The position numbers and the translations under genes were made by a program. From Jaltomata sinuosa (lineage: Eukaryota > Streptophyta > Magnoliopsida > Solanales > Solanaceae), in the NCBI GenBank assembly GCA_003996215.1, contig QJPP01000455.1, positions 1 to 64,000 on the forward strand: DNA of 64,000 nucleotides. Reading direction: 5' to 3'. The notes under the pieces were generated by a model. That model was not told where the DNA came from. It saw only the letters and a program-made list of their open reading frames with translations, and ran no database searches. Below are positions 43,965 through 57,240 of this stretch, in pieces. How positions within the stretch are numbered: the first letter of the stretch is position 1; each line of letters opens with the position of its first letter.

Positions 43965-44760
43965 CTACTCTCTGCTGATGAACCGCACCTTTAGATGAAG
44001 TAGGATGGGATCACTATCTTGCTTCTCCTTTACCTCAACAACAAAGGAAGATTCTGACCCATTCTGAACTATCACACCGCCATTTGTTATGTCTGTAAGG
44101 CAAACTACCAAATGAGCAAGCCTGAGAATATCTTCGGCTAACTCTTTCTTCTCTTTCTCAACATCAGACATGCTAACCATAGAGAGTCTGCTGAGGGCAT
44201 CAACCACTACATTAGCCTTACCCAAGTGGTAAAGCATATTCATATTGTAATCCTTGAGGAACTCTAGCCATTTCCTCTATTGAAGATTCAACTCATTTTG
44301 GGTGAACACGTACTGAAGGCTCTTATGGTCAGTAAACACATCCATATGGACACCATACAAGTAGTGTCTCCAAATTTTTAGTGCAAAAACAACTGCTGCA
44401 AGCTCAAGGTCATGAGTTGGGTAGTTCTTCTCATGAATCTTAAGTTGTCAAGAGGCATTAGTGATCACCTTACCATTCTACATCAAAACACATCCCAAGC
44501 TAACTTTGGATGCATCACAATAGACCACAAAACTATCTAAACTCTCTGGTAGAGTCAAAATTAGAGTTGTAGTCAACCTGGTCTTCAACTCTAAGAAGAT
44601 TTTCCCATATTCGTCTGACCACTGGAACTTAGCCTTTTTCTGGGTCAATCTGGTCAATGGGGAAGCTACGGATGAAAATCCTTCAACGAACCTCCTGTAG
44701 TAACCAACCAAATCCAAAAATCTTTTGATGTCTTTCGTAGAGGTCAGTCTAGGCTAATTC
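43965..44760 (-). pseudogene. Element B RNase H and connection
   Basis: VGYYRRFVEGFSSVASPLTR and FVVYCDASKVSLGCVLM belong to the connection and RNase H; YHLGKANVVVDALSRLS is the RNase H end. Stops at 44478 and 44244 cut it. Confidence 0.8.
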
Positions 44761-45023
44761 TTTACTGTCTCTATCTTCTGTGAATTAACATGGATGCCTT
44801 CACTAGACACCACATGATCGAGGCAGGCAACTAACTTCAACCAAAACTCACTGAATAACTGACGGTCCTTGAGAGTCTACAGTACAATTCTCAAATGATT
44901 TTCATGCTCCTCCTCACTCCTGGAGTACACGAGGATATCATCTATAAAAATAATAATGAACGTGTCCAGATACTGCTTGAACACCCTTTTCATCAAGTCC
45001 ATAAAAGTTGTGAGAAACATTCG
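44761..45023 (-). pseudogene. Element B reverse transcriptase, second half (catalytic FIDD)
   Basis: FIIIFIDDILVYSR at about 44925-44970 is the catalytic loop. The gene is cut at 45023 by the + strand element and resumes at 53079. Confidence 0.82.
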
Positions 45024-47146
45024 TGTAATACCCTAACTTTTTTTGGGTTAAGATTTGGAACCGTTTTAAGCATGTAGTGGTGTCCGAACCAAATGAATCC
45101 TATTGTACCTCGATGTTAATATCAGTTTGTGCATGTGAGAAGCACAATGGATGTGAATCAAGGTCTTAAGAAACCTCTATCACAAGTTAAGTTGGAAGCT
45201 TCTCTACCGACTAAGTTTTCGTATAACTTTCTAATAGAGTCAACTTCAAATGATCATTTCTCCCATTATATGAGGAGTTACGTGACTCGTAACACACCAG
45301 TTTAAAAAATTTGAGTCTTCTTTACAACGCCGTTGACCGCGCATCAATCTGAGTCCCAAGTAAAAAGTTATTCTCATTTTACTAGATAGACCAGTGGAGG
45401 TCCACGATGAGGCCGTTTCACGAAGCCTGGCCCCCGCGATAAACAACGTGGCATGGAGGTCAGTCTCCGTGATAAGCGGCATGTCATGGAGCTGGCCTTT
45501 GGCGGTTCCTTTTTTATTTCTTACGCATTTTAAGGGTCTTTTGGTCCTTTCCTTACCCAAAACCATCTCCCAACTATTCTAAAGCGTTCTTAAGTCCCTA
45601 TAACATCCCATTCATCAAAATCATACGCTAATTTTCTCTCTTCTTATCCTCTCTAAGTCAAGAAGCAAGAACACCTAGGGTTCAAGGTTCCTATGGTCAT
45701 ACTCAAGCATTTTGTGAATTTGTCTTCGTAAAAAGGTATGTTGAACAGTCCTCTTTCAACTATGTCTACTAGTAAATGATTTCCTAACTATGAAAGGTAC
45801 AAGTTTGAAAGTGAATTTTGTTGAATGATTTTGGAAGAAGAACTTACTTGAAGTTACGATCTCTTTCTACAAAATTCTCCCTTTGTTATTGAATATACTT
45901 GAGAATGGAGGATTATTGTTTGAAATACAAAACCCTATTATTATGAAAAGCTTTTGGGGCAGATCTAAAGTCGTGATTCTTTTGTAAATTATTTTACTAT
46001 TAAATCTTGGCTTTGATGAAAAAGAAAAAGGATTTCTACATCCCTCGATTTTGAAAGTGTTATATATGAATTATGAAATCTTCAACCTTTAAGGGATATG
46101 ATAAATGTGTTTAAATTCTTTTAAATAATGGGACTAATGATGTACGGATTTATGAAATATTTATGGCATGATATGTATGGCTTGCAAGTCTTGGTATGAC
46201 GATACCAATTTAATGGATGCCTTACGATCGATAAATATCCCTTAAGAATGGTTTACTTTATTTTTTGAAAAGGTTAAAAGATGATCTTAAAAGAATTAGA
46301 TGGTTAACCGAGAAGGTATGAGTCGAACGGGGATCATTACCCGAAACCTATGTTTTATCACGTAGGGGATGCTTCGCTCCTTAATTAGACGACCGTATGC
46401 TTCTCCTCTATGAGGATGATTTAAGTAGGCCTTTTTATGCTGTTATATACAGAAGGATCCCAATTCATGCGGCAAACATAAATTTGGGCTCAGCCGGTCG
46501 AGCGTTGATCAAACCCATATAGCTCGTGGTGTATTATGTATGATGTGTCAGTTAAACTATCTAGTTCCGAAGTAATGTTAATGTATGGTTTTCATGAATT
46601 TTTTTGAATACTTTCCCTCTGTTTTGATTTCTATTATTATTTTATGTCACGATTCTTATGACTTGCTTTATAAACTGTTATGTCCCTTCCCCTGGGTTGC
46701 ATGCCAGTACTCATCGTACTGACCTTCCTTGGATGCTACATCATTTCATGATGTAGGTTCCAAGACAATTTCTCATGGTACTGTGTAACATTAGAATCAT
46801 TCGGGACAACGTCAGCAAGTGGTGAGCCCTTTATCTTTCGGAAGGCAATTTATATCTTTATTTTGACTCTAATTTTTAGTTTTATGGTATTGTCAGGGTC
46901 ATGTCCCGGCATATATATTTTATTCTTATGTTAGAGGCTTCATAGACCTATGTATATATTTTTTAAATATTGTATTCCCAATACTTGGTTAATTTTTAAC
47001 TAAGTTTTAAATGATGTTCTCAAATGGGCCTTTCTTCCACAAATGCTTTATTGAATATGCTTATGATGTTATGCTAAGGGGTCTTCTGAGACCTTCATTG
47101 GTATGGGTTGCCCGTTACATCCAAATCCTGGTCTAGACGTGTGATG
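45024..47146 (+). repeat. Left LTR of the LARD-like element
   Basis: Starts TGTAATACCC and matches 50947-53073 throughout. At 45390-45500 it has repeated GCGATRARSMRYGTGGCAYGG-like words (CACGATGAGGCCGTTTCACG, CGTGATAAGCGGCATGTCAT). Later parts hold GGGTTGCATGCCAGTACTCA. No genes. Confidence 0.87.
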
Positions 47147-47150
47147 AACT

Positions 47151-47162
47151 TGGTATCAGAGC
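47151..47162 (+). other. PBS of the LARD-like element
   Basis: TGGTATCAGAGC, complementary to the 3' end of initiator tRNA-Met, four bases after the LTR end. Confidence 0.87.
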
Positions 47163-50100
47163 ATGATTCATGGTCCGATGGTATCTACGAAGTCTTGTCC
47201 AGTAGAGTCTTGCTTATGGGTGTGTTGTGCACCACACTTATAATCAGGAGGCTGTAAGGCATTTATGAAATCTTTCCCATTCTTTCATACTCCAACTCGT
47301 AAGAAAGTGTTGTCCATAAGAAACTTATTCAGATTTTCTACTATGCTTTAACTCTGTTGACTATGCCTTATCTTTGAGGTGATAGAAGTACAAAGCTCAG
47401 ACTCTTTATAATGTAATCCTATCTGGTTGAGTCATCTAAAAAGTTATGAGACTGCACAAGGACTTGAGAGGAGTCCATTAGTACATCAAATCTATTGATT
47501 CTAAGTGTAAGTCCCCTATTTTCATGAATCATATGTTTGAGCCTAGGTGAGACGTGCTTTCAGACCTCTTCAAAAACTTTATTGCAACAATCATGCTTAA
47601 GGGGGAAAGGTATATATGTGAGTGGTGGGATAGCATTTCACCCAAGAGAAAGTATAAATTAGGGTGTTATGAGATATGAGTGGTGATATGGTTCCAAACC
47701 CAAAGATATATGGAGTCATGAGTTTAGAAGCTGGAGAGTGCAGGTAGCGATCGAAAAGGCAGCTAGAGTCTTGTACCCCCTAAGTGAGTGATACAGGTGG
47801 TATGCCCGTATGACATGAGTTCTAATGTGGCAATATTAGCAAATTTTATGGAGATTAGTAGAAGTAGAGTGGTTAGTTAAGATGTTCTTTTAATTATTTG
47901 AAATAAAAAAGGAGCTTATGGTGGTTTGTTATTGAAGTTGTATAGACCAATTATGGGTTGTGAATATAAGGATAGACTGGTTGTGAATTTTTGAATTTAT
48001 ACTCTTTTTTGGGGTCTTAGGGAGATTTAGTGATGATTAAAGAACTATGAAAGTAGTTTAAGTGCATGTATGGGTAAGTAGATGTAATGCGAGAAACAAT
48101 AGCGTGGATTGTAATGGGTTATATTATATAATTAAGATAGACTATTCTTATCATGTGATTTTAGTAGGCCCTGTCTTGGATTTATCTAGTAGTTGTAAGC
48201 CAACATAGTAGGTGAGAAGATGTGTCATGAATGTTAAGGTGCAGTAGTAATATTGTGGAAGAGATTTGGCTTGTAAGCTGTAGTATATTAAAGAATGAGT
48301 TAAGATCGATCACTCTGTCTAAGTTGTGGTGGATTAGTGTTTCTTGATTTCTATCTGGTAGCTGTAAGCCTGAATAGCATGCTAAGTTGTGATGTAAACC
48401 ATACCTAGTATTAGACACTAAGCTTGAGTCCGGGATAGTCACCGAGATAGGAATGATGATAGTTAGAGATGATAATGCTACTTTTATGAGACTGATCTAG
48501 TAGGCGTGACATAGTGTGTGAGAGGGATAAGGTTGATAACTTAGGGAAGGTTGGAATGTGTAAGAATGATATATACATGAGATCTAGTGTTGAAATAGTA
48601 AATTGTGGCTAAGTCATTAGATGAATAAGAGCCTTAAGCTTATAAGAATAAGTGGAACCCGAGGTAATATGTTGTTAGATGGGGTTTTAAGTTGTTAAGT
48701 GCTAGGTGTTCCTGATTAGTGTTCTTGAGTTTCTTATTATGGAGGAGGCTAGGTAGTAATTATTATTTGGTATTCTTTGGAATGAAATTGAGGGAATTAC
48801 AGATCTAAAGGGGCGTTGTTGAGCCTCTTGGTATAATTTTAATATATCATTGAATTGGGTGGATATGAGGTTAGAGGTTTAATGATAGTAGACTAAGGAG
48901 TGAAGAGTAGATTTTTAAGTATTAGAGAGCGTGGAAGTGAGCGCCCAGTAGGGCTAAGCTTTGATATTTGGACTATAGAGGTTGGAGTAAGTTAAGAATA
49001 GTGTCTCTGAAGGAAATGTCCTAGAAAAGAGTTGGTATTTTCTATATATAATATCTGGGTGAGATTAGCCTTCATGTGTATAGTGATCCCCCACAGAGCC
49101 GAGTGTTGTACTCATAAATCTTTTTACAACATAGGTCTGCAGGCCTAAGATAGTGACCTTTGTGCTAAGGGGGAGATAATGAGGTGTTGAGCTAGGGAAA
49201 GTCTTGAGTTTCTAGTGGTGCTGAGTTTCAGAAAAGAGTTACAATGCTTGTCATAGTGACCCATTCTTATTCTAGCATATTCAGTATACTTCAACTTAAA
49301 AGGACACTCTACCCATGTCTTATGCCTTTGAATCATGCCTATGTTTGAGGGTCAAATTTTCTATGTAGACTCTTATCAATGCTCTGTCATTTGAAATGGA
49401 AGCGATAGCGTGTCTCAGTGATGTAAATCTTTCTCTAAGGTTCTAAGGATCCAAGGTCTATATAACGATGCTTATGATCCATGAGTTCGTATCTCACGTT
49501 ATGCTCAGTCTTATAAACTCAAGCTTCATGATATGTCCAAGATGGCTATTGAAATCATGCTACATCATGTACATGCTCTAAAGACTTCTTGAAAGATTCG
49601 TGCTTTTGATTTCCTTTCTCTAAGACCTTTGTACTTCCACCCTTGATAGTTATGGATGGTTATGATATGTCTATGCTCAGAACAACCCTCAGTTCACACC
49701 TTGTGTGTTCAGAATATGAAGTATCCATGCCCATTGCACTGGGTTCTCCAGATCTCATCTTGAGTGACAAGGTCACGCTAAATATGAGTCAATATTGAAA
49801 AATATCCATGTATCCCCAATGCTTATTCTCTTGTGAAATATGTTCATTTCATATTATATGTTCATGGTCAAGAGTTAGGCCACTATTTGCAGTTCATGCT
49901 CTCAATCTATTCCTTCAGTAACGTTTATCTTATGTCGGGGTAACTGTCAGTAAAGGGAGATAAGTAATGGTCTAGATGGAAGGTAGTAGATATTTCCTTT
50001 TAGTTGGTTACAGTGTGATTGTGTCACCTAAGTTGTTAAGTGTGGATGAGATGCGAGATAAGGATTTGTTATGTGAAATAGTTAGAGGGGAAGATGTGAT

Positions 50101-50930
50101 GTGTCTCCTTGTAGAAGTTCAAAAATTGTTGATTGTGGGGATACTTGAGATAATTCTTTGATAGTTTTAGTTACATAAGATGGGAAGAGAATATAGTAAC
50201 AGGCTTGAATGTGATGTTGGATACTTGTGGGCAATTGCTTCTTGTGACAAGTTACTTCTTGTTAAAGTTTGAGCTTGATTGATTAAGGTGATAAGGAGAA
50301 GTAGTATTCTTGACGAGTTTAGAATAAAACTAAGGGCTGATCACATTTGGGGAAGAAGGTTCCTAAAGGGGTATAACACATAGAATCTCGTAATTCAGAC
50401 TAGTAGAATCACCTTAGATGTAGCACTTTATGCCTTAAAGTTAGGCTTGAAAAGGGTGAGAGCAAGATGTTAGATGCAGACCTTAGTAGCTATATGCGCC
50501 AATGGAAAAATTTAAGTCGTAAGTGATGATGTATAGTATTCAGAGGAGGTTATATAGTTAAAAGGTGTTGCTCAATCTAAGGGCTATTAGCCATAATATT
50601 TAAGATGGGGATACCTCTATTCCTACGTCTAGAATAAACCTTATTTCATTTTATGTATCAGTCTTAATTCATGCTTATGATTTCCAAAATTTCATGTCGT
50701 ACATTAGTATGATTATGTTCCATAAAACTTATGTCCTATATCATGCCTATGCCAAGTTTCATATGTTTCATGGTTCCTACTCACTTGATTTGCTTGATGT
50801 TGTCATAGAGTGCCTCTTGATGTCTTTCTACCTTTGTTTAAAAGAAAATTCTTGATGTGAGGTTATAGCCTTTAATTCCTTACTTGTATGGCTTCAATAA
50901 GTCTCTACCCATCATTCGAGGAAGAATGAT
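47163..50930 (+). other. Non-coding internal region of the LARD-like element
   Basis: No frame above 90 codons on either strand in 3.8 kb. A leader stretch at 47203-47255 is shared with the Tat/Ogre 3' region. The line at about 47590-47640 (LKGERYICEWWDSI in one frame) may be a gag relic, but this is weak. The rest gives no similarity I recognise. Confidence 0.6.
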
Positions 50931-50946
50931 CCCAAGAGGGAGATAT
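50915..50946 (+). other. PPT of the LARD-like element with upstream 12-mer
   Basis: TTCGAGGAAGAA then TGATCCCAAGAGGGAGATAT, the latter identical to the matching bases of element B. Confidence 0.8.
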
Positions 50947-53073
50947 TATAATACCCCAACTTTTTTTCGAGTTAAGATTTGGAATCGTTCTAAGCATGTA
51001 GTGGTGTCCGAACCCAATGAATCTTATTGTACCTCGATGTTAATATCAATTCGTGTGTGTGAGAAGTGCAATGGATGTGAATCAAGGTCTTAAGGAACCT
51101 CTATCACAAGTTAAGTTGGAAACTTCTCTACCGACTAAGTTTCCGTATAACTTTCTAATAGGGTCAACTTCAAATGATCATTTATCCCATTTTATGAAGA
51201 GTTACGTGACCCATGACACACCAAATTAAAGATGTTTTAGTCTTATTTCCGATGCCACTGACCATGCATCGATTTTAGTCTCGAGTAAAAAGTTATGCCA
51301 GTTTTACAAGATGGACCAGTTGAGGTCTGCGATGAGGCCGTGTCACGGAGCCTGGTTTCCGCGATGAGCAGTGTGGCACGGAGGTCAGTCTCCATGATAT
51401 GCAGTGTGTCATGGAGCTAGCCTTCGGTGGTTCCCTTTTTGATTTCTTATGCATTTTTAAGGGTCTTTTGGTCCTTTCCTTACCCAAAACCATCAACCAA
51501 CTATTCTAAAATGTTGCTAAGTCCCTAGAACGTCCCATTCATCAAAATCATACACTACCTTTCTCTCCTCTCATCCTCTCCAAGTCAAGAAGCAAGAGCA
51601 TCTAGGGTTCAAGGTTCCTATGGTCATACTCAAGTGTTTTGCGAATTTCTCTCTGTCAAAAGGTATGTTGAACAATTCTCTTTCAACTATGTCTACTAGT
51701 AAATGATTTCCTAACTACGAAAGGTACAAGTTTGAAAGTGGATTTTGTTGAATGATTTTGGAAGACGAACTTACTTGAAGTTACGAACTCTTTCTATGAA
51801 ATTCTCCCTTTGTTATTGAATATACTTGATAATGGAGGATTATTGTTTGAAATACAAAACCCTATTATTATGAAAAACTTTTGGGGCAAATCTAAAGTCA
51901 TGATTCTTTTGTAAATTATTTTACTATTAAATCTTGGCTTTGATGAAAAAGAAAAAGGATTTCTACATACCTCGGTTTTGAAAGTGTTATTTATGAGTTA
52001 TAAAATCTTTAACCTTTGAAGGATATGGTAAATGTGTTTAAACTCTTTTAAATGATGGGACTAATGATGTACGGATTTATGAAATATTTATGGCATGATA
52101 TGTATGGCTTGCAAGTCTTGGTATGACAATACCAATTTAACGAATGCCTTACGATCGATAAATATCCCTTAAAAATGGTTTACTTGATGTTTTGAAAAGG
52201 TTAAAAGATGGGCTTAAGAGAATTAGATGGTTAATCGAGAAGGTATGAGTCAAACGGGGCTCATTACCCGGAACCTATGTTTTGCCACGTAGGGGATGGT
52301 TCACTCCTTAATTGGATGACCGTATGCTTCTCCTCTATGAGGTTGATTTATGTAGGCCTTTTTATGCTGTTATATACAGAAGGATCTCAATTCATGCTGC
52401 AAATGTGAATTGGAGCTCAGCCGGTTGAGCGTTGATCGGACCCATATAGCCCGTGGTGTATTATGTATGATGTGTCAGTTCAACCATCTAGTTCCTAAGT
52501 AATGTTAATGTATGATTTTAATGAAATGTTTTGAATACTTGCCACCTATTTTGTTTTCCATTATGATTTTATATCACGTTTCTTATGACTTGCTTTATAA
52601 ACTGTTATGTCCCTTCCCCTGGGTTGCATGCCAGTACTCATCATACTGTCCGTCCTCGGATGCTATATCATTTCATGATGTAAGTTCAAAGACACTTCCT
52701 CATGGTACTGTGCATCATTAGAATCGTTCGGGATAATGTCAGCAAGTGGTGAGGCCTCCATTTTTTGAAAGGCAATTTATATCTTTATTATGACTCTGAT
52801 TTTTAGTTTTATGGTATTGTCGGGGTCATGTTCCAATATAGATATTTTATTCTTATGTTAGAGGCTTCGTAGACCTATGTAGATGTTGTTTAAATATTTT
52901 ATTCCCAACACTTGATTAATTTTTAACTATGTTTTCAATGATGTTCTCAAATGGGCCTTTCTTCCGCAAATGCTTTATTGAATATGCTTATGATGTTATG
53001 CTAAGGGGTCTTCTCGGGCCTTCATTGGTCTAGGTTGCCTGTTACGTCTGGGGCCTAGTCTCGAGGCGTGACA
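50947..53073 (+). repeat. Right LTR of the LARD-like element
   Basis: Starts TATAATACCCC (TG changed to TA) and ends GGCGTGACA. Same order of blocks as the left LTR, with GCGATGAGGCCGTGTCACGG at about 51330. Confidence 0.87.
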
Positions 53074-53078
53074 ATTCA

Positions 53079-53598
53079 TTATTCCAAAAGACATAACCAC
53101 AAATTCATAGTGACCATATCGAGTTCTGAAGGTTGTCTTCAGAATGTCACATTCTCTGACTCTGAGCTGATGATAACCGGATTTGAGGTCTATTTTTGAG
53201 AAGCATCTGGCACCCTGAAGTTGGTTGAACAAGTCATGAATCTGGGGGAAAGGATATTTATTCTTGATTATGTCCTTGTTCAACTGACAATAGTCTATTC
53301 ACGTCCTGAGAGAACTGTCTTTCGTACGCATGAACAAGACTAGAGAACCCCATGGAGATATGATGGGTCTGATGAAGCCCTTATCTAGAAGTTCTTTAAG
53401 TTGTTCCTTTAGTTCCTTAAGCTCAGCCGAAGCCATTCCGTAAGGAGGAATTGAGACAGGCTGTGTATCTAGAAGGAGATCTACTCCAAAGTGGATTTCC
53501 CTTTAGGGAAAAACTCCGAGAAGATCTTCTGAAAATACTTATGGAAATTCAATGACCATAGGGACTAACTGGAGAGTTGGGGTCTCGGAATTTGAATC
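53079..53598 (-). pseudogene. Element B reverse transcriptase, first half
   Basis: On the - strand: a gag-pol linker remnant, SPWGS-like lines, QLNKDIIKNKYPFPQI, GARCFSKIDLKSGYHQLRV and YGHYEFVVMSFGI, ending at the insertion site of the LARD-like element. It is cut upstream at 53598 by the LTR of element C. Confidence 0.85.
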
Positions 53599-55747
53599 TG
53601 TCATGACCCAGACCGTCGTGAGTAGCACCCACCCAACCCCCGTATTAGTGTAACAATAGAGTTCAACCCTTTATCTAGACTAACATCCTAAAACCAGCAA
53701 CAGAAGTAAACTAGCAATTAAATAATGCAAAAACTAAAGCTTTAATATATATATCCTGCGGAAAATCCCTCCTAGGAACTGAAAGTCTTTGTACCAAACA
53801 TCACTACCAGTATCTAGAATACGGGAATGCAACTCCGAAACAAGTGGATTGCAACTCTAAAGATAAGCCCAAGTTAGCTTGATCAACAACTCACCCTTGA
53901 AGTATGAAATCGTCGGCCCTAAAGATGAGGTCGCGTCTCAGCGGCTGGAAGATTTCCTGTACTCACCAAAAGAAAAGCAAGTGCAGTATCAGTACACCAC
54001 CACTGTGTACTGGTAAGATCATCAGCCAGTTTCCAAATAAACAATGTATAAGCAGTACAACAATATCAAGTAGAAGGTATGGAAACATGCACAATAGCCA
54101 CAGACACACCTAGACTACCAGTCTCCACTTAGCCTATTCCCGCATGAAATCCACCACCTAACTCTAAGCCACAACCATATACCGTTAACTATACCTTTCC
54201 ATCTAGCCCAGACCCACCCTAGGATCCCCTCTAGACTACACACATGTACCTTGAATCAACTCGGCCTAAACCAAGACCAACACAAATGTCAATGAACAAC
54301 CCGGCCTAAACCAAGACCAACACAACAGTTAACCAGAATTTCCCCGGCCTCTCAAGGACCACTAAACCAATAACATATTTCAATAAGCAGCCCGGTCCAC
54401 TAATGGAAAATATAAATCAATGCAACACAATAATAACAATGCAATGATGCAACAAAAGTAAACCCATACCAGGCGTGGTACCCGTGCAAACCAATTGTTA
54501 TACCCATACCAGCCGTGGTACCCTAGCCAATCATTTGTTATACCCATACCAGGTGTGGTACCCGAGCCAACTGAATGTCAATAATCCACAGTAAAATGTA
54601 TGAACAAACAACTTGTAAACCAACAAGCAAATACCGTTCAAATCACAGGCTGTAAAGCAGGAACTTTAGACATTCTACACAACTTCCCTAAGCAATGTAG
54701 TTCATACAATCACTTAGATATGAGTACAAGAATATACAACATTCACAGAAATCGCAAGCCATCACCTACCTTGAAATGATCCAAGCTCTATTCAACATGA
54801 GCTTTCCCGTGTTCCGGATTTCTTTCTCGTTCTTGTTCTAAAACAACACACAAGTACATATAATTAACACACAAGGACTGCACAGTACCCGTATTACACC
54901 AAATCCCCAAACCCCAGGCCACCCATGATCATCCCACCTTTTTCCCTGGGCTTTCAACCGTTAATTCACCTACTTCTATTATTTTTTACGGATAAAAAGA
55001 GAATTAACCAACCTATTATCATAAAAATATACTTTTAACAATGCCTAAGAATATTAATGCATGGAATCCCCTTTCTTCCCCAGATTCTACCATTCCTAGG
55101 TTATTCCAACCTTTCCCCAAGTTCCCTCCTAGCAATTCTACCGCATAGAAAATGTAGTACAAAGATTGGGGAGTAGAAACCTTACCTTAGGGAAGAATTT
55201 CAAAGGAAAAAGAAGGAAAATCACCTGAAATTGCCCTAGTTCTTCTTCTAAATGAATTGTAGAAAACTGAATTGTTTTGGGGAAGTTTTTGCATTAAAAA
55301 CCCATCGGCCTGCTATAGCGGTCCCCGCTCCGCTATAGCGGTCCCGTTATAGTGGACGACTTCTGCTATAGTGGTCTTAAGTGGGTGTTGACCGCCTTGA
55401 CCACCGCTAGTCTAAAAATCTCCAAAATTTTACCATTTCACAACATGCTTGCTTCCCCCGACGATCCGAAACAACCCCTTCACGTCAAACGCGATTCTGA
55501 GAGTTCTACTTACCCAAATTCGATTCCAAAAAGTCCTTCGGACTCCTCTATGTCTTGGATACATGGAAAACTAGCTCAAAATAAGACACAAAGACCAATA
55601 CTTACCCGGATTTCCCTAGACTCCACCTCGTTCCAAAACCGGCCAAGGCTAGCCTAGCCCCGAATTTCAAACTCCCAAACTCGGAGTTCTCTAACTCTAA
55701 AACTTGGCACGATTGGACTACCCATAACGACGGACCCGATCGTTACA
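53599..55747 (-). repeat. LTR 1 of the element C array, 2149 bp
   Basis: TGTCATGACCC to CGATCGTTACA. It has the hairpin array at 54460-54580 and a shortened GCTATAGCGG cluster at 55310-55410. About 70 bases present in LTR 2 (62748-62818) are missing here after CCACCGCTA. Confidence 0.87.
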
Positions 55748-56300
55748 AAAGATACCAATTTACCCATTGTTCATCCCTGAACGATCAAACCCAAAATTAC
55801 GGAAATAAAAGGAGGGAAGTGTAGTACCTGAATCCTCAAACAGTTGAGGGTACTTATCTCGCATGTCATTCTCGGTTTTCCAAGTGGCTTCCTAAACCAG
55901 ACGATGCTTCCACTGAACCTTCACCATATCAATCATCTTTTTCCTCAACCTCCGCACATCCCAACCAAGAATCCAAACTGGTTCCTCCTCATAATGAAGA
56001 TCCTTATCAAAAAGTACCTCTCCCACTTGATGATGTAATCCCCATCCTCATGGTATCACTAAAGCATGGATACATAGAATACCGAATGGATTCTCGACAA
56101 ATTAGGTGGCAGTGCTAGCTTATAATCCACTGGCCCCATAATGTCAAGAACTTCAAAAGGACCGATGAACCGAGGGCTAAGCTTGCCCTTATTACCAAAC
56201 CGAATAACCCCTTTCATTGGTGATACTTTTAACAGTACCTATTCACCAACCTGAAAGTCCATGTCCCAGATCTTGCGATCTGTATATTCCTTCTGGCTAC
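55748..56300 (-). pseudogene. Element C unit 1 integrase C-terminus and chromodomain tail
   Basis: Aligns with 63150-63720 of unit 2 at roughly 90% by eye but is broken by stops and frame changes, for example at CTTCCTAAACC (55880s), where unit 2 has CTTCCTCAACC. Confidence 0.8.
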
Positions 56301-57240
56301 TTTGAGCAGCCAACAACTTTGTCTGAATACCCCTTACCTTTTCCTGTGCTTCCTTCACTAAGTCTACGCCCAGAGGATTTACATCGCCTTCCTCAAACCA
56401 ACCAATTGGTGATCTGTAGTTCCTCCCATACATTGCCTCGAACGGTGCCATATCAATACTGGAGTGGTAGCTATTATTGTACGAGAATTTTCACAACGAT
56501 AGACACTGGTCCCAATGACCCCCGAAGTCCATCACACATCCTCTCAGCATGTCCTCCAATACCTGGATCATCCTCTCCGACTGACTATCAGTCTGAGGAT
56601 GGAAGGTTGTGCTAAAAGTGAGTTGCATACCCAACTCTTCATGTAACTTGCCCCAGAACTTAGAAGTAAACTGTGTACCACTACCTAAAATGATGGATAG
56701 TGGTACCCCATGCAGTCTCACAATCTCTTTCACGTAGATCTTAGCCAATTGCTGTGAATTGTAATCTACCCTAACAAGAATGAAATGAGCGAACTTGGTC
56801 AGCCTGTCAACAATGACCCAAATTGATTCATACTTGCCCAATGTCTTTGGAAGACCCACCACAAAATCCATGGCTATCCTTTCCCACTTCAACTCTGGAA
56901 TTGGCATTCTCTGAAGTAGTCCTGCAGGTCTTTGTTGTTCGTACTTTACCTGCTGGCAGTTCTGGAATTTGGACACAAAATCAGCTATGTCCCTTTTCAT
57001 CCTGGGCCACCAGTGACGCTGCCTCAAGTTCCTGTACATTTTGGTCACACCCGGATGAATTGAGTACCGCGAACCATGGGCTTCTGCCAAAATTCTTTGA
57101 ATTATATCATCAACCCGAGGAACACAAATCCTCTCTCTGAAATGCAACACTCCACCAGAGTCTACCATGATGTCTTTGGACTCCCCCAATATTACCTTAC
57201 CTCGCAACTTATCCAGTTTCAGATCCTAAAACTGTTTCGC
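56239..57240 (-). pseudogene. Element C unit 1 integrase
   Basis: Zinc domain HPGVTKMYRNLRQRHWWPR with KFQNCQQVK (first zinc Cys replaced by Phe). The core has MDFVVGLP and keeps Glu in SERMIQVLEDM, but the second catalytic Asp is lost (ILGSGTQFTS where SDRGTQFTS is usual). The 238-codon piece 56491-57207 is the longest open part. Confidence 0.85.

Larger units (their letters stand above)
45024..53073 (+). mobile_element. Non-autonomous LTR element (LARD-like), 8.05 kb, inserted in the RT gene of element B
   Basis: Two LTRs of about 2.12 kb (45024-47146, 50947-53073), a Met-type PBS at 47151, a PPT at 50931-50946, and 3.8 kb between with no gag or pol. Flanks are ATTCG (45019-45023) and ATTCA (53074-53078), a 4 of 5 match. 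LTR ends are partly mutated (left CA to TG, right TG to TA). By eye the LTRs differ by several percent, so it is much older than the Tat/Ogre element. Confidence 0.85.
40153..53598 (-). mobile_element. Element B: second chromovirus, - strand, interrupted and cut off
   Basis: The 3' LTR (40153-42374) starts TGTCATGCCTT after ATCCT and ends TGTTACA. Internal sequence on the - strand reads chromodomain tail, integrase, RNase H and reverse transcriptase up to 45023, resumes at 53079 with the first half of reverse transcriptase, and is cut at 53598 by element C. Gag, protease and 5' LTR are not in the window. The polyprotein is full of stops. Confidence 0.85.
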
